A DNA stretch of 34,657 nucleotides from Minisyncoccota bacterium. Lineage in GTDB: Bacteria > Patescibacteriota > Microgenomatia > UBA1400 > PJMF01. Below the pieces are notes generated by a model. It was given only the letters and a program-made list of their open reading frames with translations. It was not told the DNA's origin and made no database searches. Position 1 is the stretch's first letter. Each line of letters opens with the position of its first letter. The stretch lies in contig JABGTR010000008.1 in assembly GCA_018646985.1 (NCBI GenBank), positions 1 to 34,657 on the forward strand. Reading direction: 5' to 3'. Both the position numbers and the translations under genes were made by a program. Shown piece after piece: positions 1-9,131 of the stretch.

Positions 1-338
1 CTTTGAGAGTAAGTTCTAATCTCTTCTAACTTACCCTGATCCATTAAATCAACTAGTGATCCAAGATCTCCCGCATTCCTACTCAACCTATCCGGAGCCC
101 AAGTTAAAATGCCGTTAAACATGCCTTTATCTATGTCGGTGAGTAGTTGGACAAAAATTAGCCGATTGCCTGATTTTTTAGCTGAATGACTCTCTTGTCT
201 AACTTCAACTATATTTAAATTTTCCCTTTCTACTAACTCCTTCATCTCCTTAATTTGTGAGCCAATCGACATGGTTTGTCGCTCATCTGACTCAGAAGAT
301 TTGCGGGCATATAGGCAATATTTTATTGTTTCAGTCAT
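1..338 (-). CDS. Large serine recombinase, N-terminal catalytic part (runs off the left edge)
   Basis: I translated this reading frame by hand; it is absent from the ORF track because it has no stop in the window. It begins MTETIKYCLYARKSS and continues with a resolvase-type catalytic domain. The Ser of the YARKSS motif is the expected nucleophile. A SIGSQIKEM helix, an ESHSAKKSGNR segment and the WAPDRLSRN arginine motif follow in the usual order for large serine recombinases. About 112 codons are visible; the recombinase and zinc-ribbon domains would lie to the left. A good Shine-Dalgarno (AGAAAGGAA) precedes the ATG, unlike most genes here. It points away from the array of tRNA-like sites that begins about 390 bases to its right, as an integrase gene does in an integron. 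The family call is firm; any link to that array is inference. Confidence 0.88.
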   Translation of the reverse strand, partial: MTETIKYCLYARKSSESDERQTMSIGSQIKEMKELVERENLNIVEVRQESHSAKKSGNRLIFVQLLTDIDKGMFNGILTWAPDRLSRNAGDLGSLVDLMDQGKLEEIRTYSQ

Positions 339-384
339 CTTATTCCTTTCTCAAGGACTAAGGTACCGTAATGGGTCAGGAAGT

Positions 385-654
385 CTAGTCGGAAGAACTA
401 ATAGTATCCATAACATACTGCAGGGAGTTGTTCTTAAAATTGAGTGGGATGTTATTAACTCCATCAGACATACTGTCTACAAACATAGAATGATTTGATT
501 TAATTGCATTGGGAATAAATTTGTCGTCATAAAACTTTTTAATATCCTTATCCTTAACAAATAGCATTTTGAATAGCTTCAGACACTCTAAGTCTTCAAC
601 ATCAATCATTTCTTCTAGATAGAAATTTAGAACCAGAGCATTATTCAACCCCAC
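385..654 (-). CDS. Hypothetical 89-aa protein upstream of the serine recombinase
   Basis: This short reading frame has a GTG start with a convincing ribosome site (AGGGAG, about 7 nt upstream) and ends 46 nt before the recombinase ATG on the same strand, so the two are probably cotranscribed. The product is acidic and contains a hydrophobic LNNALVLNFYLEEM stretch. I recognise no domain. An in-frame ATG at residue 16 is an alternative start but lacks a ribosome site. Its position suggests an accessory or regulatory partner of the recombinase, but nothing in the sequence proves that. The overlapping + strand ORF at 271-498 is a shadow. Confidence 0.55.
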   Translation of the reverse strand: MGLNNALVLNFYLEEMIDVEDLECLKLFKMLFVKDKDIKKFYDDKFIPNAIKSNHSMFVDSMSDGVNNIPLNFKNNSLQYVMDTISSSD

Positions 655-725
655 TAAGAGTCTCCCTAGAACATTAGTGAGTTATAATCACCTCTACAAA
701 GGTCTTGTGGCTATGGGACACGTTG

Positions 726-748
726 GTTCCAGACCCACATGCTCCGCA
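726..748 (+). repeat. tRNA-3'-end-like site A
   Basis: The element reads GTTCCAGACCC...CTCCGCA (23 nt). The preceding bases allow a near-complete T-arm, with stem GTTGG/CCCAC and one mismatch. No 5' tRNA half is present. It has the same length and orientation as site G, and its right part resembles site B (AGACC..CATGCTCCG). Confidence 0.5.
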
Positions 749-870
749 GTAACGTAAAAATTCTGGTAGACCCATCCTTTTTACTATTATAGATTGATGG
801 TGCTCACTAAATATTCCCTAAGTTCAATGATTTTCAGTTTTGGAGCCTAGATAAAAAAACTTAACTTAGA

Positions 871-876
871 TAGTAT
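871..876 (+). promoter_or_regulatory. -10-like element of the P-type ATPase gene
   Basis: TAGTAT lies exactly 6 nt before the ATG at 883. No Shine-Dalgarno is present, so a leaderless transcript beginning at or next to the ATG is likely. No clear -35 is visible. Confidence 0.45.
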
Positions 877-882
877 ATAGTG

Positions 883-3564
883 ATGAAAAATAAGTCGTAT
901 CACGATTTATCAACTGCAAATACTCTTGAATCTCTAGGTACATCCACCAAAGGCCTCTCCAGTGCAGAAGCTGGTTTACGCTCAAAAAAATTTGGTTTAA
1001 ATAACCTCCCACAAGAAAAAAAACTATCAGCCACTTGGCTCTTTTTTCAGCAATTTAATAATCCACTTATATATGTATTACTTTTTGCTTTAATCCTTAG
1101 TTTTGCAACAGCTCATTTTGTAGATGGCTGGATAGTTTTGGTGGTAATCCTTGTCAGCGGAGTAGTTGGGTTTTTACAAGAATACAAAGCTGATAAAGCA
1201 CTCGCTCATCTTAGTGAGATGGTAAAGTACAAAACAAGAGTGGTGAGAAATGGTGAAGAGGTTGTAGTAGATCAAGAAAAAATAGTACCAGGAGACATTA
1301 TTGTTTTATCGCCTGGTGACAAGATTCCTGCTGATTCAAGATTACTGGAGGCACAAAATCTTGAGATAATTGAAGCAGCCCTAACAGGAGAGTCTTTTCC
1401 TTCTAAAAAATCTACAACTATTTTATCACAAAACACCTCCCTAGCCGATAGAAAAAATATGGTTTTTATGGGAACTGTGGTAGCCAGAGGAAAAGCAAAG
1501 GCGGTTGTGGTGGCTACAGGCATACACACCGAGTTGGGTCACGTTGCAAACCTAGTAAAAGAAGTAAAGAGTGGACAAACTCCCCTGCAAAAACAACTTG
1601 CTGACTTTGGAAAAACAATGGGCTTGATATTAGTTGGAGTAAATATTCTTATCTTTGGCATTGGGATTTTAACAGGTAAACCTCTCTTTGAGATGCTCAT
1701 GACTTCAGTGGCGGTAGTTGTTTCGGCCGTGCCAGAGGGATTGCTGCCCGCGATGACTGTAGTATTAGCAATTGGCACACAGAAACTTGCCAAGCGCAAG
1801 GGTTTGGTCAGAAAAATGGTGGCCGCAGAAACATTGGGTTCAGTGTCTGTAATCTGTACTGATAAAACAGGAACCATCACTAAAGGAGAGATGAGAGTGG
1901 CAGAGATCATTACTGAAAAAACAAAAGTCTCTCATGATGGAGACTCTTTTTCTTCAACCATTCAACCTGATGGAGAAGCCAGTCATGTTATTGCCCTGAA
2001 AATAGGATTGCTTTGTAATAACGCAATAATTGAAAACCCTGAAGATAATCTCAGTGAATGGACTATTGTTGGTGATGCGACAGAAAAGGCTCTTCTCTTA
2101 GCAGCGCGTTCCGCTGGATTAAAAAAAGAGATGTGGGAAGATGATGAGCCCAGAATTGCCGAGGTTCCTTTTGACTCGGAGTATAAGTTTATGGCGACTC
2201 TACATGAACAGAAAAAAGGCTGTGCGCTTTACGCTAAGGGAGCTCCAGAAAAAATATTATCCCTCTCATCTCACGTAGATGTTGAGGGAATTAAAACAAA
2301 ATTAAGTAACGATAAAAAAAATAAAATTCTTAAACAACATCAACACCTAACTAGTAAGGGCTTGCGAGTACTAGCAGTTGCATATCAACTTGAAGATGAT
2401 CCAGTAGAATCTAGTAAATTTTCTAGGGATAAGGTTAACAATCTAGTGTTTGTGGGGTTAATAGCATTAAAAGACCCAATAAGACCAGAGATTAAGCGCA
2501 CAATTGCACAATGCGTTAGAGCTGGAATTAAACCAATTGTCATTACGGGTGATCATAAACTAACTACCATGGCAATTGTTGCAGAGGCAGGAATCAAGGT
2601 ATCTGCAGATAGTGTCATAGAGGGCAGTGAATTAGATGAAATAACCGATAAAGAGCTTCAAGATGTGGTAAAAAATGTAACTATATTTGCTCGAGTTGAA
2701 CCAAAGCATAAAATCAGAATAATCACTGCCTTCCAGGCAAACGGCGAGGTAGTAGCAATGGTTGGTGATGGCGTTAATGACTCTCCAGCAATTAAAAAGG
2801 CAGATATAGGCGTTGCTGTTGGATCAGGTACCGACGTGGCTAAAGAAACTGCTGATCTAGTCTTAATGGATAGTAATTTCAAAACAATTGTCGAAGCAAT
2901 TAAAAGAGGTAGAATTGTTTTTAACAATATCCGCAAAGTAGTTTTATATCTAGTCACAGATGCATTCTCTGAGATGATTATTGTTGGCAGCTCAGTGGTG
3001 CTAGGACTACCTCTTCCCATTCTGCCTGTTCAAATACTGTGGATAAAACTAATAGAAGACGCGGCACCCGCCATATCCCTATCTTTTGATGAAATTGAAG
3101 AAGATGTAATGAATGAAGCACCAAGGAAAAAAAACGAGCCAATATTAAATACTGAAATGAAAAAACTAATTGCTTTTTACTCAATTATTATGGATGTGAC
3201 ATTATTTGGTCTGTTCTTTTACTATTGGAAAACAAGCGGAGATCTAGATTATGCAAGGACAATAACTTTTGTGGGACTAGGCTTAGCTTCGCTTTTTTAT
3301 ATCTACTCAGTTCGAGGATTAAAGCTGTCAATTCTACAGATAAATCCATTTTCTAACAAGCTTTTTGCTTCAGCCACAGTAGCGGGAATCTTATTGTTTT
3401 TGGTCGCTCTATATGTGCCATTCTTTAATAAAATTCTTCACACAGTGCCGCTGGGAGTTAATGAGTGGCTGGTGCTTGGGGGATATGCCTTAATGAGTAT
3501 TGTTGTGTACGAGGTAGGAAAAAAACTGACTATTGCTAGAACTAGAACCAGCAGTAGCCACTAG
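883..3564 (+). CDS. P2-type cation-transporting P-type ATPase
   Basis: This 893-aa integral membrane pump would use ATP to move cations across the cytoplasmic membrane. In order it shows the N-terminal cation ATPase domain, TGES in the actuator domain (about residue 165), PEGLLPAM in helix M4, the phosphorylation motif CTDKTGTITKGEM (about 330), KGAPE in the nucleotide domain, and MVGDGVNDSPA in the hinge. A C-terminal block of hydrophobic helices gives about ten membrane segments, as usual for P2 ATPases. The M6 segment reads WIKLIEDAAPA where Ca2+ pumps have WVNLVTDGLPA, so a binding Asn is Lys and a Thr is Glu, and the ion carried is uncertain. The track starts at GTG 880; I prefer ATG 883, which is 6 nt from a -10-like hexamer. 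It is the first gene after site A. Confidence 0.93.
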   Translation: MKNKSYHDLSTANTLESLGTSTKGLSSAEAGLRSKKFGLNNLPQEKKLSATWLFFQQFNNPLIYVLLFALILSFATAHFVDGWIVLVVILVSGVVGFLQEYKADKALAHLSEMVKYKTRVVRNGEEVVVDQEKIVPGDIIVLSPGDKIPADSRLLEAQNLEIIEAALTGESFPSKKSTTILSQNTSLADRKNMVFMGTVVARGKAKAVVVATGIHTELGHVANLVKEVKSGQTPLQKQLADFGKTMGLILVGVNILIFGIGILTGKPLFEMLMTSVAVVVSAVPEGLLPAMTVVLAIGTQKLAKRKGLVRKMVAAETLGSVSVICTDKTGTITKGEMRVAEIITEKTKVSHDGDSFSSTIQPDGEASHVIALKIGLLCNNAIIENPEDNLSEWTIVGDATEKALLLAARSAGLKKEMWEDDEPRIAEVPFDSEYKFMATLHEQKKGCALYAKGAPEKILSLSSHVDVEGIKTKLSNDKKNKILKQHQHLTSKGLRVLAVAYQLEDDPVESSKFSRDKVNNLVFVGLIALKDPIRPEIKRTIAQCVRAGIKPIVITGDHKLTTMAIVAEAGIKVSADSVIEGSELDEITDKELQDVVKNVTIFARVEPKHKIRIITAFQANGEVVAMVGDGVNDSPAIKKADIGVAVGSGTDVAKETADLVLMDSNFKTIVEAIKRGRIVFNNIRKVVLYLVTDAFSEMIIVGSSVVLGLPLPILPVQILWIKLIEDAAPAISLSFDEIEEDVMNEAPRKKNEPILNTEMKKLIAFYSIIMDVTLFGLFFYYWKTSGDLDYARTITFVGLGLASLFYIYSVRGLKLSILQINPFSNKLFASATVAGILLFLVALYVPFFNKILHTVPLGVNEWLVLGGYALMSIVVYEVGKKLTIARTRTSSSH

Positions 3565-3680
3565 AATTTTATTCCCCTTTGAAGATTGAAAGTTAATAGT
3601 AAAAAAACTATAATATGTCTTTAATACTTGTTTATTTTAAATATCAATTACTACTTATTTAGTTTGTCTATCTGCATAAC

Positions 3681-5231
3681 ATGCCTGCCAACTTAATTAA
3701 TTCTTTTATTAGAGTAAAAAAAGCCATCTTAAAAGTTTTTCAAGCTGAAGACAACCAGTTTAAAAAAAGTAATCGTCAGACTGTCAACCCAGCTAAACCC
3801 CCAGTTCTCTCAACTAAGCAAAAAAATGAACAAGAGCTAAGGCAACTATTTTCACAAATCTTGATTAAGGAAATCAATAAATCAAAGATAAAAGCAAGTA
3901 ACTTACGGGTGGAAAATTTCTTTATTACCCAAGAAGGGGTGAAGGTATTTTTTCACTGCGTTCAAGACACTCAGATCAAAGTCTATTTGCATCTATTGGA
4001 GCTAGCCCACCCTGATCACGCTTTGTGGAAAAAACCCAAGTTTATCGCCACTGTTGGTAATATAGAAGATGATTGGCAATTCCAACAACTAACTAAAACT
4101 AGTGGCGAATACTTAGCTACTTGGCATTCCTCCACTTTGGGCAATAAAGAGATTAAATACCCAAGACACTTAATTAAAAATGAGATTGAGCTTAAGCACA
4201 AACCTCAAATTTTACACAAACCCACTTCTAACCCCATGCTTGAGCCAAATGCAGCAAACTCATGGGAAGCATTTTGCACTTTTAATCCTGCAGCTATTTA
4301 TGCAGCAAATAAAGTTCACTTGCTATATCGAGCTCAAGGTCATGATTATGTTTCGCAAATCGGATACGCCTGCAGTGAAGACGGTCTGACTATTAATAAA
4401 CGCTTAAACCAACCCGCCTATCGTCCCAATCAAAAATTTGAAGGCGCAACCATGCCCCTGGGAAATCCTGGCAATGACTTTGTTTCTGGAGGTGGCTGTG
4501 GAGGTTGTGAGGATCCACGCGCTACTATTATTAACGACCGTGTTTATATGACTTATGTGGCTTACGATGGCTGGAATCCGCCTCGCATAGCATTAACCTC
4601 AATCACCCTATCAGATTTTTTAGATCATAATTTCTTATGGGAAAAACCAGTTTTAATTTCCAAACCCAATGAAGTTAATAAAAGTGCGGTGATTTTTCCA
4701 GAAAAGATCAATAATAAATATGTCATTATGCATCGTGTTTTCCCCAACATCTTAATTGACTTTGTAGATGATTTAAATTTTGATGGCTACACATATCTCA
4801 GGGGTGAGCATAAAATTTCTCCTCGCTCCCAAGAGTGGTGGGACAGCCGAAAAATTGGCGCTGGTGCTCCGCCATTAAAGACCCAAGACGGATGGCTATT
4901 AATTTACCAGGCAGTTGATGATAAGGATGCTAGTGAATATAAGGTTGGTGCGATGCTACTTGATCTGAATGATCCAACCAAAGTACTATATCGTTCTACT
5001 AAACCAATCCTAGAGCCTCGCGAAAAATATGAAAATTACGGCTTTAAAGCTGGGGTGGTTTATCCATGTGGAGCTGTAATTAAAGACAACACCCTATTTG
5101 TTTACTACGGCGGAGCTGACTCATGTGTTTGTGTGGCAACCGTACCACTGAAGCAGTTTTTGGGCAATCTTAAAGCTACTGGAATCACTCACCTTAAACC
5201 TAGTATGCTGGGATTAGGAATAACACAGTAG
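3681..5231 (+). CDS. GH130-family glycoside phosphorylase/hydrolase with extra N-terminal domain
   Basis: Residues about 170-510 form a GH130 five-bladed propeller. Visible marks are NPMLEPN at its start, FNPAAI, the family signature GCEDPR near residue 275, YDGWNPPRIALTS, FPEKI, GAPPLKT and YYGGADSCVCVA at the end. GH130 enzymes act on beta-mannosides, either by phosphorolysis of mannosyl-glucose or mannooligosaccharides or by hydrolysis of beta-1,2-mannosides. The subfamily cannot be set by eye. The first 165 residues are a basic leader plus a domain I do not recognise. There is no signal peptide, so it should act in the cytoplasm. It ends 29 nt before the next GH130 gene and follows the ATPase by 116 nt. 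A TATAAT-like hexamer near 3610 could give an independent promoter. Confidence 0.88.
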   Translation: MPANLINSFIRVKKAILKVFQAEDNQFKKSNRQTVNPAKPPVLSTKQKNEQELRQLFSQILIKEINKSKIKASNLRVENFFITQEGVKVFFHCVQDTQIKVYLHLLELAHPDHALWKKPKFIATVGNIEDDWQFQQLTKTSGEYLATWHSSTLGNKEIKYPRHLIKNEIELKHKPQILHKPTSNPMLEPNAANSWEAFCTFNPAAIYAANKVHLLYRAQGHDYVSQIGYACSEDGLTINKRLNQPAYRPNQKFEGATMPLGNPGNDFVSGGGCGGCEDPRATIINDRVYMTYVAYDGWNPPRIALTSITLSDFLDHNFLWEKPVLISKPNEVNKSAVIFPEKINNKYVIMHRVFPNILIDFVDDLNFDGYTYLRGEHKISPRSQEWWDSRKIGAGAPPLKTQDGWLLIYQAVDDKDASEYKVGAMLLDLNDPTKVLYRSTKPILEPREKYENYGFKAGVVYPCGAVIKDNTLFVYYGGADSCVCVATVPLKQFLGNLKATGITHLKPSMLGLGITQ

Positions 5232-5260
5232 AAAGTATTAATAATTTGGACTCTAAAACT

Positions 5261-7192
5261 ATGACTAATATTACCGTCACTCGCTCTTCGCACAACCCTC
5301 TACTTAAGCCCAGCCCAGAATTGCCGTGGGAAGCAGCAGCTACATTTAACCCTTCAGTTTTGGTTGAAAATAATCAATATCATATGGTTTATCGAGCTTT
5401 ATCGGCTCAGCAAAATTATGAAGGCCAAATTTTTAATCTATCAACCATCGGTCTAACCACTAGTAGTGATGGAACAGAGTTTAATTCAAGCCCACACAAA
5501 CAATTCATTGTTCCTAGTGAGGTTTTTGATCACTATGGCTGTGAAGACCCACGTCTAACAAAAATCGATGACGAGTATTTTATTTGCTACACCGGTCTAT
5601 CTGCCTGGCCACCAAATGCTAAGAGCATTAAGGTAGCCATAGCTATTAGCAATGATCTTAAAATTATTAAAAAAAAGCATTTAGTGACACCATTTAATGC
5701 CAAAGCCATGGCATTGTTTCCAGAGAAAATTAATGGTCAATATGTAGCTGTTCTTACAGTTAACACTGATCAACCACCGGCCCATATTGCCATTGCCAGA
5801 TTTGATTACAAAGAGCAAATCTGGGATCCAGATTTTTGGCGCGATTGGTATCTTCACCTAGAAGATCATATTTTATGGTTGCCTCGTTTTAATACTGATC
5901 ACGTAGAAGTTGGAGCGGTGCCAGTTAAAACTGATAAGGGCTGGGTTTTGATTTATTCTCATATTCAAAACTACCTACAACCAGAAAAAAGAATTTTTGG
6001 GATTGAAGCTGCCTTATTGGATGTCTCTGATCCACAAAAAATTATTGGCCGGACTAGCAAACCTCTCTTACAACCAGTCTTAAAATACGAGCTGGAGGGT
6101 ATGGTTGAAAATGTTATCTTTCCCTCTGGAGCAGCTATCGTAGGTGATGAGTTTAAAATTTATTATGGAGCAGCTGATACAGTAGGTGCTGAGGCGAGTG
6201 TTAGATTAGATGTCTTTCTAAGTTTACTAAAAAATAGTGATACTAAAGGAATACTTAAGTTTAATAAATTTAAAGACAACCCCATCCTATCTCCACACGA
6301 AGACCAGCCATGGCAAGCTCAGGCTGTATTTAATAGCGCTGCACTTTATGAGAATGACCAATTTTATTTACTTTTTAGAGCCATGTCTTGGGATAATACT
6401 TCTACCATTGGCTGTGCTGTCAGTGATGATGGTTTCAACTTTACTCAATTAGCCAATGATCCTATTTATGTGCCAAGGATGGAGTTTGAGAGTAAATATA
6501 GGCCAAATGCTTTTTCAGGATGTGAGGATCCACGCCTTACAAAATTTGGCGATCGTATTTACATGTTTTATACTGCCTATGACGGACAGCGCCCACCTCG
6601 AGTAGCATTGACATCAATTAAAGAATCAGACTTCTTTGCTCACAATTGGCTATGGAAAGAGCCTATTTTGATCTCCAATCCAAAAATAGATAATAAAAAT
6701 GCTTGCTTATTTCCTGAAAAAATTAACGATAAATTTGTTGTATTGCACCGTACCGCTGGCCATGAGATAGCTATTGATTTTATAAATGAGCTATCAGACC
6801 TCAATCAAGAAAATATTTTATTAGAAAAAGAAGCGGCAATTAGCCCCAATCCAGATGGGTGGGACAGCGCAAAAATTGGTATTGCTGGTCCACCAATTAA
6901 AACAGAGAAAGGCTGGTTATTAATTTATCATGGGGTAAGTAGGTTTGATAAAAACTATCGATTAGGTTACATGATCCTTGACTTGGAAGATCCCTTTCAT
7001 GTTTTATATCGCAGTTCGTATCCGATTTTAGAACCACAAATGGAGTTTGAGAAAAAAGGCATTATTGATAATGTAGTTTTTTCTTGCGGTGCTGTTGAAA
7101 AAGATGGCTTATTCTACCTTTATTATGGTGGTGCTGACAAAGTTATGTGCGTAGCAACAATGGAAATTAAAAAGCTGCTGGATGTAGTTTAA
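5261..7192 (+). CDS. Tandem two-domain GH130 protein
   Basis: Two complete GH130 propellers are fused in one chain. The first (about 1-320) has NPLLKPS, FNPSVL, GCEDPRLTKIDD, FPEKING and YYGAADTVGA. The second (about 325-643) has NPILSPHEDQPW, FNSAALY, GCEDPRLTKFGD, YDGQRPPRVALTS and YYGGADKVMCVA. The second domain and the upstream 516-aa protein are closer to each other (shared YDG.xPPR.ALTS block) than to the first domain. The tandem form is unusual for a family normally built from single domains. The track starts at TTG 5246; I prefer ATG 5261 as the first standard codon. It is cotranscribed with the previous gene and probably acts on the same mannose-containing glycans. Confidence 0.86.
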   Translation: MTNITVTRSSHNPLLKPSPELPWEAAATFNPSVLVENNQYHMVYRALSAQQNYEGQIFNLSTIGLTTSSDGTEFNSSPHKQFIVPSEVFDHYGCEDPRLTKIDDEYFICYTGLSAWPPNAKSIKVAIAISNDLKIIKKKHLVTPFNAKAMALFPEKINGQYVAVLTVNTDQPPAHIAIARFDYKEQIWDPDFWRDWYLHLEDHILWLPRFNTDHVEVGAVPVKTDKGWVLIYSHIQNYLQPEKRIFGIEAALLDVSDPQKIIGRTSKPLLQPVLKYELEGMVENVIFPSGAAIVGDEFKIYYGAADTVGAEASVRLDVFLSLLKNSDTKGILKFNKFKDNPILSPHEDQPWQAQAVFNSAALYENDQFYLLFRAMSWDNTSTIGCAVSDDGFNFTQLANDPIYVPRMEFESKYRPNAFSGCEDPRLTKFGDRIYMFYTAYDGQRPPRVALTSIKESDFFAHNWLWKEPILISNPKIDNKNACLFPEKINDKFVVLHRTAGHEIAIDFINELSDLNQENILLEKEAAISPNPDGWDSAKIGIAGPPIKTEKGWLLIYHGVSRFDKNYRLGYMILDLEDPFHVLYRSSYPILEPQMEFEKKGIIDNVVFSCGAVEKDGLFYLYYGGADKVMCVATMEIKKLLDVV

Positions 7193-7324
7193 TAAATTTC
7201 TGCTCATCATAATCTAAAAAAACAATGTTGTTTAGTAGAATGACACAATCAGAGCTTCGCAACAGCTTAAATGTAAGCTAAAATGGCTCAAAACCTATAG
7301 CAACTAGAGGTAAGTATGGTGTGG

Positions 7325-7347
7325 GTTCGAATCCCTCCACCTCCGCA
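7325..7347 (+). repeat. tRNA-Ser 3'-end copy, site G
   Basis: Bases 7321-7346 are identical to 16541-16566 of the tRNA-Ser gene, a 26-base match covering the T-arm, acceptor strand, discriminator and first C of CCA. It includes the same T-stem mismatch. The bases 5' of it do not form a tRNA, so this is an orphan 3' half. A CCGC/GCGG inverted repeat follows at once. Confidence 0.85.
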
Positions 7348-7392
7348 AGGCGGTATGAGCAATATAATAACAAACTTAGATTAGTATGTTTT

Positions 7393-9123
7393 TTAGTCTT
7401 TAACAAATGAAAAAGTAGATAAAATTTCATCTAACTCTTCGTATCCAACTTGATAAGTGTCAATTTTTATATACTCTGTATCATTTTTGGGTATATAAAT
7501 ATCTATGTCACTAAACATTCCTGGAGGATTAACTATCACTGCATTTAATTTGGCAATAGTAGTGTAGGGTTTTGCTTCTTCAACTCCTTCTGAGATTAAA
7601 AAATCAAGTAAAGGCTGTTCTTTTGATTTAACTTTTTTTGAAAAAGATAAATATCCACTAGTACAAATTGGACCACCAGTTTCCGTATAACATTCCTCAG
7701 GCAGATTTATTTTCTCTCCATCAAAGCTCCATTCTTGAGGATATTTTAAAGAGAAGCCTAGCTGGCTATTCTTTAACTCTTTCCAATTTATTGTTGAAGT
7801 CAAGAATTTTATACTCGATAAAATCTGTTCTCCATCGGAGTAATCACTAATCTCTTTATGATGAACTTCAAATAAATATATATAGCCATCTTTACTAACA
7901 ACACTCATCTTGAATGATGTGCCACTCTCTTCACTATATGCGGACACCTCTGCGTAGTAAGCATCTCTCCCTGCAACTATTGAAGAAGAAATATTTTCAA
8001 CTACCACTTTTCTACTCCACAGATTATTTTGAATATCAAAACCAATATTTTCCCACCAATCTTTTGCTGATAAATCAGACTTATAAATAAAAGCTCTAAA
8101 AGATGAAGAGCTGGTATTTGGTTTTGCTACGCTGATTTCTACCAAAGCATCTCTATTATTTTCATCACTTTCAAAAATCTGATAACCTTCAGCTATTGGA
8201 TAATCAAATGAAAAGCCATACTCTTCATTAATGTAATTTTTGTAAACCTGATCTGATTGATTTACCTCAATTGATTCAAATATCTCATTCATGGCACCAC
8301 TTGGTAAAGGTTCCTGCCCTCCATGAAAGACATATAGATTTTTATTAAACTCAACCATATAGCGTGGAATTGAACCTGGCCCTCCTTCTTCTGAGTAACA
8401 ACTGTCAGGTTTAAAATCAACTACACTCACATTCTTATTTTCAAGTGAGACTGGTTTAGAATACTCTCTCTTTAAAGTCCATCCAGCTCCCTTACTCTCA
8501 CAAAAATCTAAAGTATCGCTGTTGTAGTTAGCGATATATTCTTCTGCAGACATTTCTGAATTTAAAGATGTAATTTTACAAATATTTAAGCCACCAGCTA
8601 AATAAATATGATTACTATTGTCACCACCAGACACTGCCTTTTCCCAGACTGGCTCATAGTATTGGCTAGTGAAATAACCATTGCCAATTTTTACACAATC
8701 ATCAACTAAGGGGTCAGCTTCGGCAGTTTCTGAAGAAGTAAAGCCGTGACAACCTTCAAATCCATTGCAGTATGGAACTCTCAATTTAAAGTCAGACAAA
8801 ACAACCTCTTCCCAAGGGCTAAAAGCTTCCACCCAAATTGAACTATTTTCCTTAAAATCTTCAGAAAGTAGCTCCTCTAATACAGAGCCTTGAGTTTCTG
8901 TTCTATCAAAACCAACAGGTTCATTATTTACTTGAGTAGAAAAGAAAGAAACAATAATAATCAAAGCTAAAGAAATCAGTGTCCCCACCAAAAGACTTTT
9001 CTTATTAATTCTCAGAAAAGATCTGTTAACAACAGGTTCTTGATCTATATCTATTTGAGTGTCTATAGCTTCACTCTTCTGATCTAGATTATTATTTTTA
9101 TCTTCTTGAGGATTTAGCGTCAT
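7393..9123 (-). CDS. Membrane-anchored 576-aa protein with PsbP-like modules
   Basis: The protein has an acidic, Asn/Gln-rich cytoplasmic leader, one transmembrane helix (about residues 43-63, SLLVGTLISLALIIIVSFF) and a long extracytoplasmic part. Outside the membrane I see two related modules starting YGFSFDYP (about 305) and LGFSLKYP (about 455). They end in EQILSSIKFL and DEILSTFSFV, a pattern seen in PsbP-like or uncharacterised lipoprotein domains. A Cys-containing region (YCNGFEGCHGF, then further Cys) precedes them and may form disulfides. No catalytic motif is recognised. It lies alone and reversed between sites G and C, with its own promoter, so it behaves as a single-gene unit. Confidence 0.72.
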   Translation of the reverse strand: MTLNPQEDKNNNLDQKSEAIDTQIDIDQEPVVNRSFLRINKKSLLVGTLISLALIIIVSFFSTQVNNEPVGFDRTETQGSVLEELLSEDFKENSSIWVEAFSPWEEVVLSDFKLRVPYCNGFEGCHGFTSSETAEADPLVDDCVKIGNGYFTSQYYEPVWEKAVSGGDNSNHIYLAGGLNICKITSLNSEMSAEEYIANYNSDTLDFCESKGAGWTLKREYSKPVSLENKNVSVVDFKPDSCYSEEGGPGSIPRYMVEFNKNLYVFHGGQEPLPSGAMNEIFESIEVNQSDQVYKNYINEEYGFSFDYPIAEGYQIFESDENNRDALVEISVAKPNTSSSSFRAFIYKSDLSAKDWWENIGFDIQNNLWSRKVVVENISSSIVAGRDAYYAEVSAYSEESGTSFKMSVVSKDGYIYLFEVHHKEISDYSDGEQILSSIKFLTSTINWKELKNSQLGFSLKYPQEWSFDGEKINLPEECYTETGGPICTSGYLSFSKKVKSKEQPLLDFLISEGVEEAKPYTTIAKLNAVIVNPPGMFSDIDIYIPKNDTEYIKIDTYQVGYEELDEILSTFSFVKD

Positions 9124-9131
9124 ATCTTTTT

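Larger units (their letters stand above)
655..882. other. Intergenic region between the recombinase unit and the ATPase
   Basis: This 228-base divergent gap holds tRNA-like site A (726-748). Site A is bracketed by a 5-base inverted repeat, ACGTT at 720-724 and AACGT at 751-755. A second partial T-arm-like copy (TTCTGGTAGACCCA) follows shortly after. A TATAAC-like -10 on the minus strand could serve the 89-aa gene, and a TAGTAT hexamer at 871-876 serves the ATPase. In an integron this is where the primary attachment site would lie. Confidence 0.5.

Noticed and set aside
271-498. 75-aa + strand ORF
   Set aside because: It overlaps the recombinase start and the 89-aa gene on the other strand and has no family features.
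1272-3184. Several minus-strand ORFs inside the P-type ATPase gene
   Set aside because: They are antisense shadows with no ribosome sites and no recognisable domains.
7245-7347. A complete second tRNA-Ser at site G
   Set aside because: Only the 3' 26 bases match. No 5' acceptor strand GGAGGTG, D-arm or anticodon arm can be found upstream.
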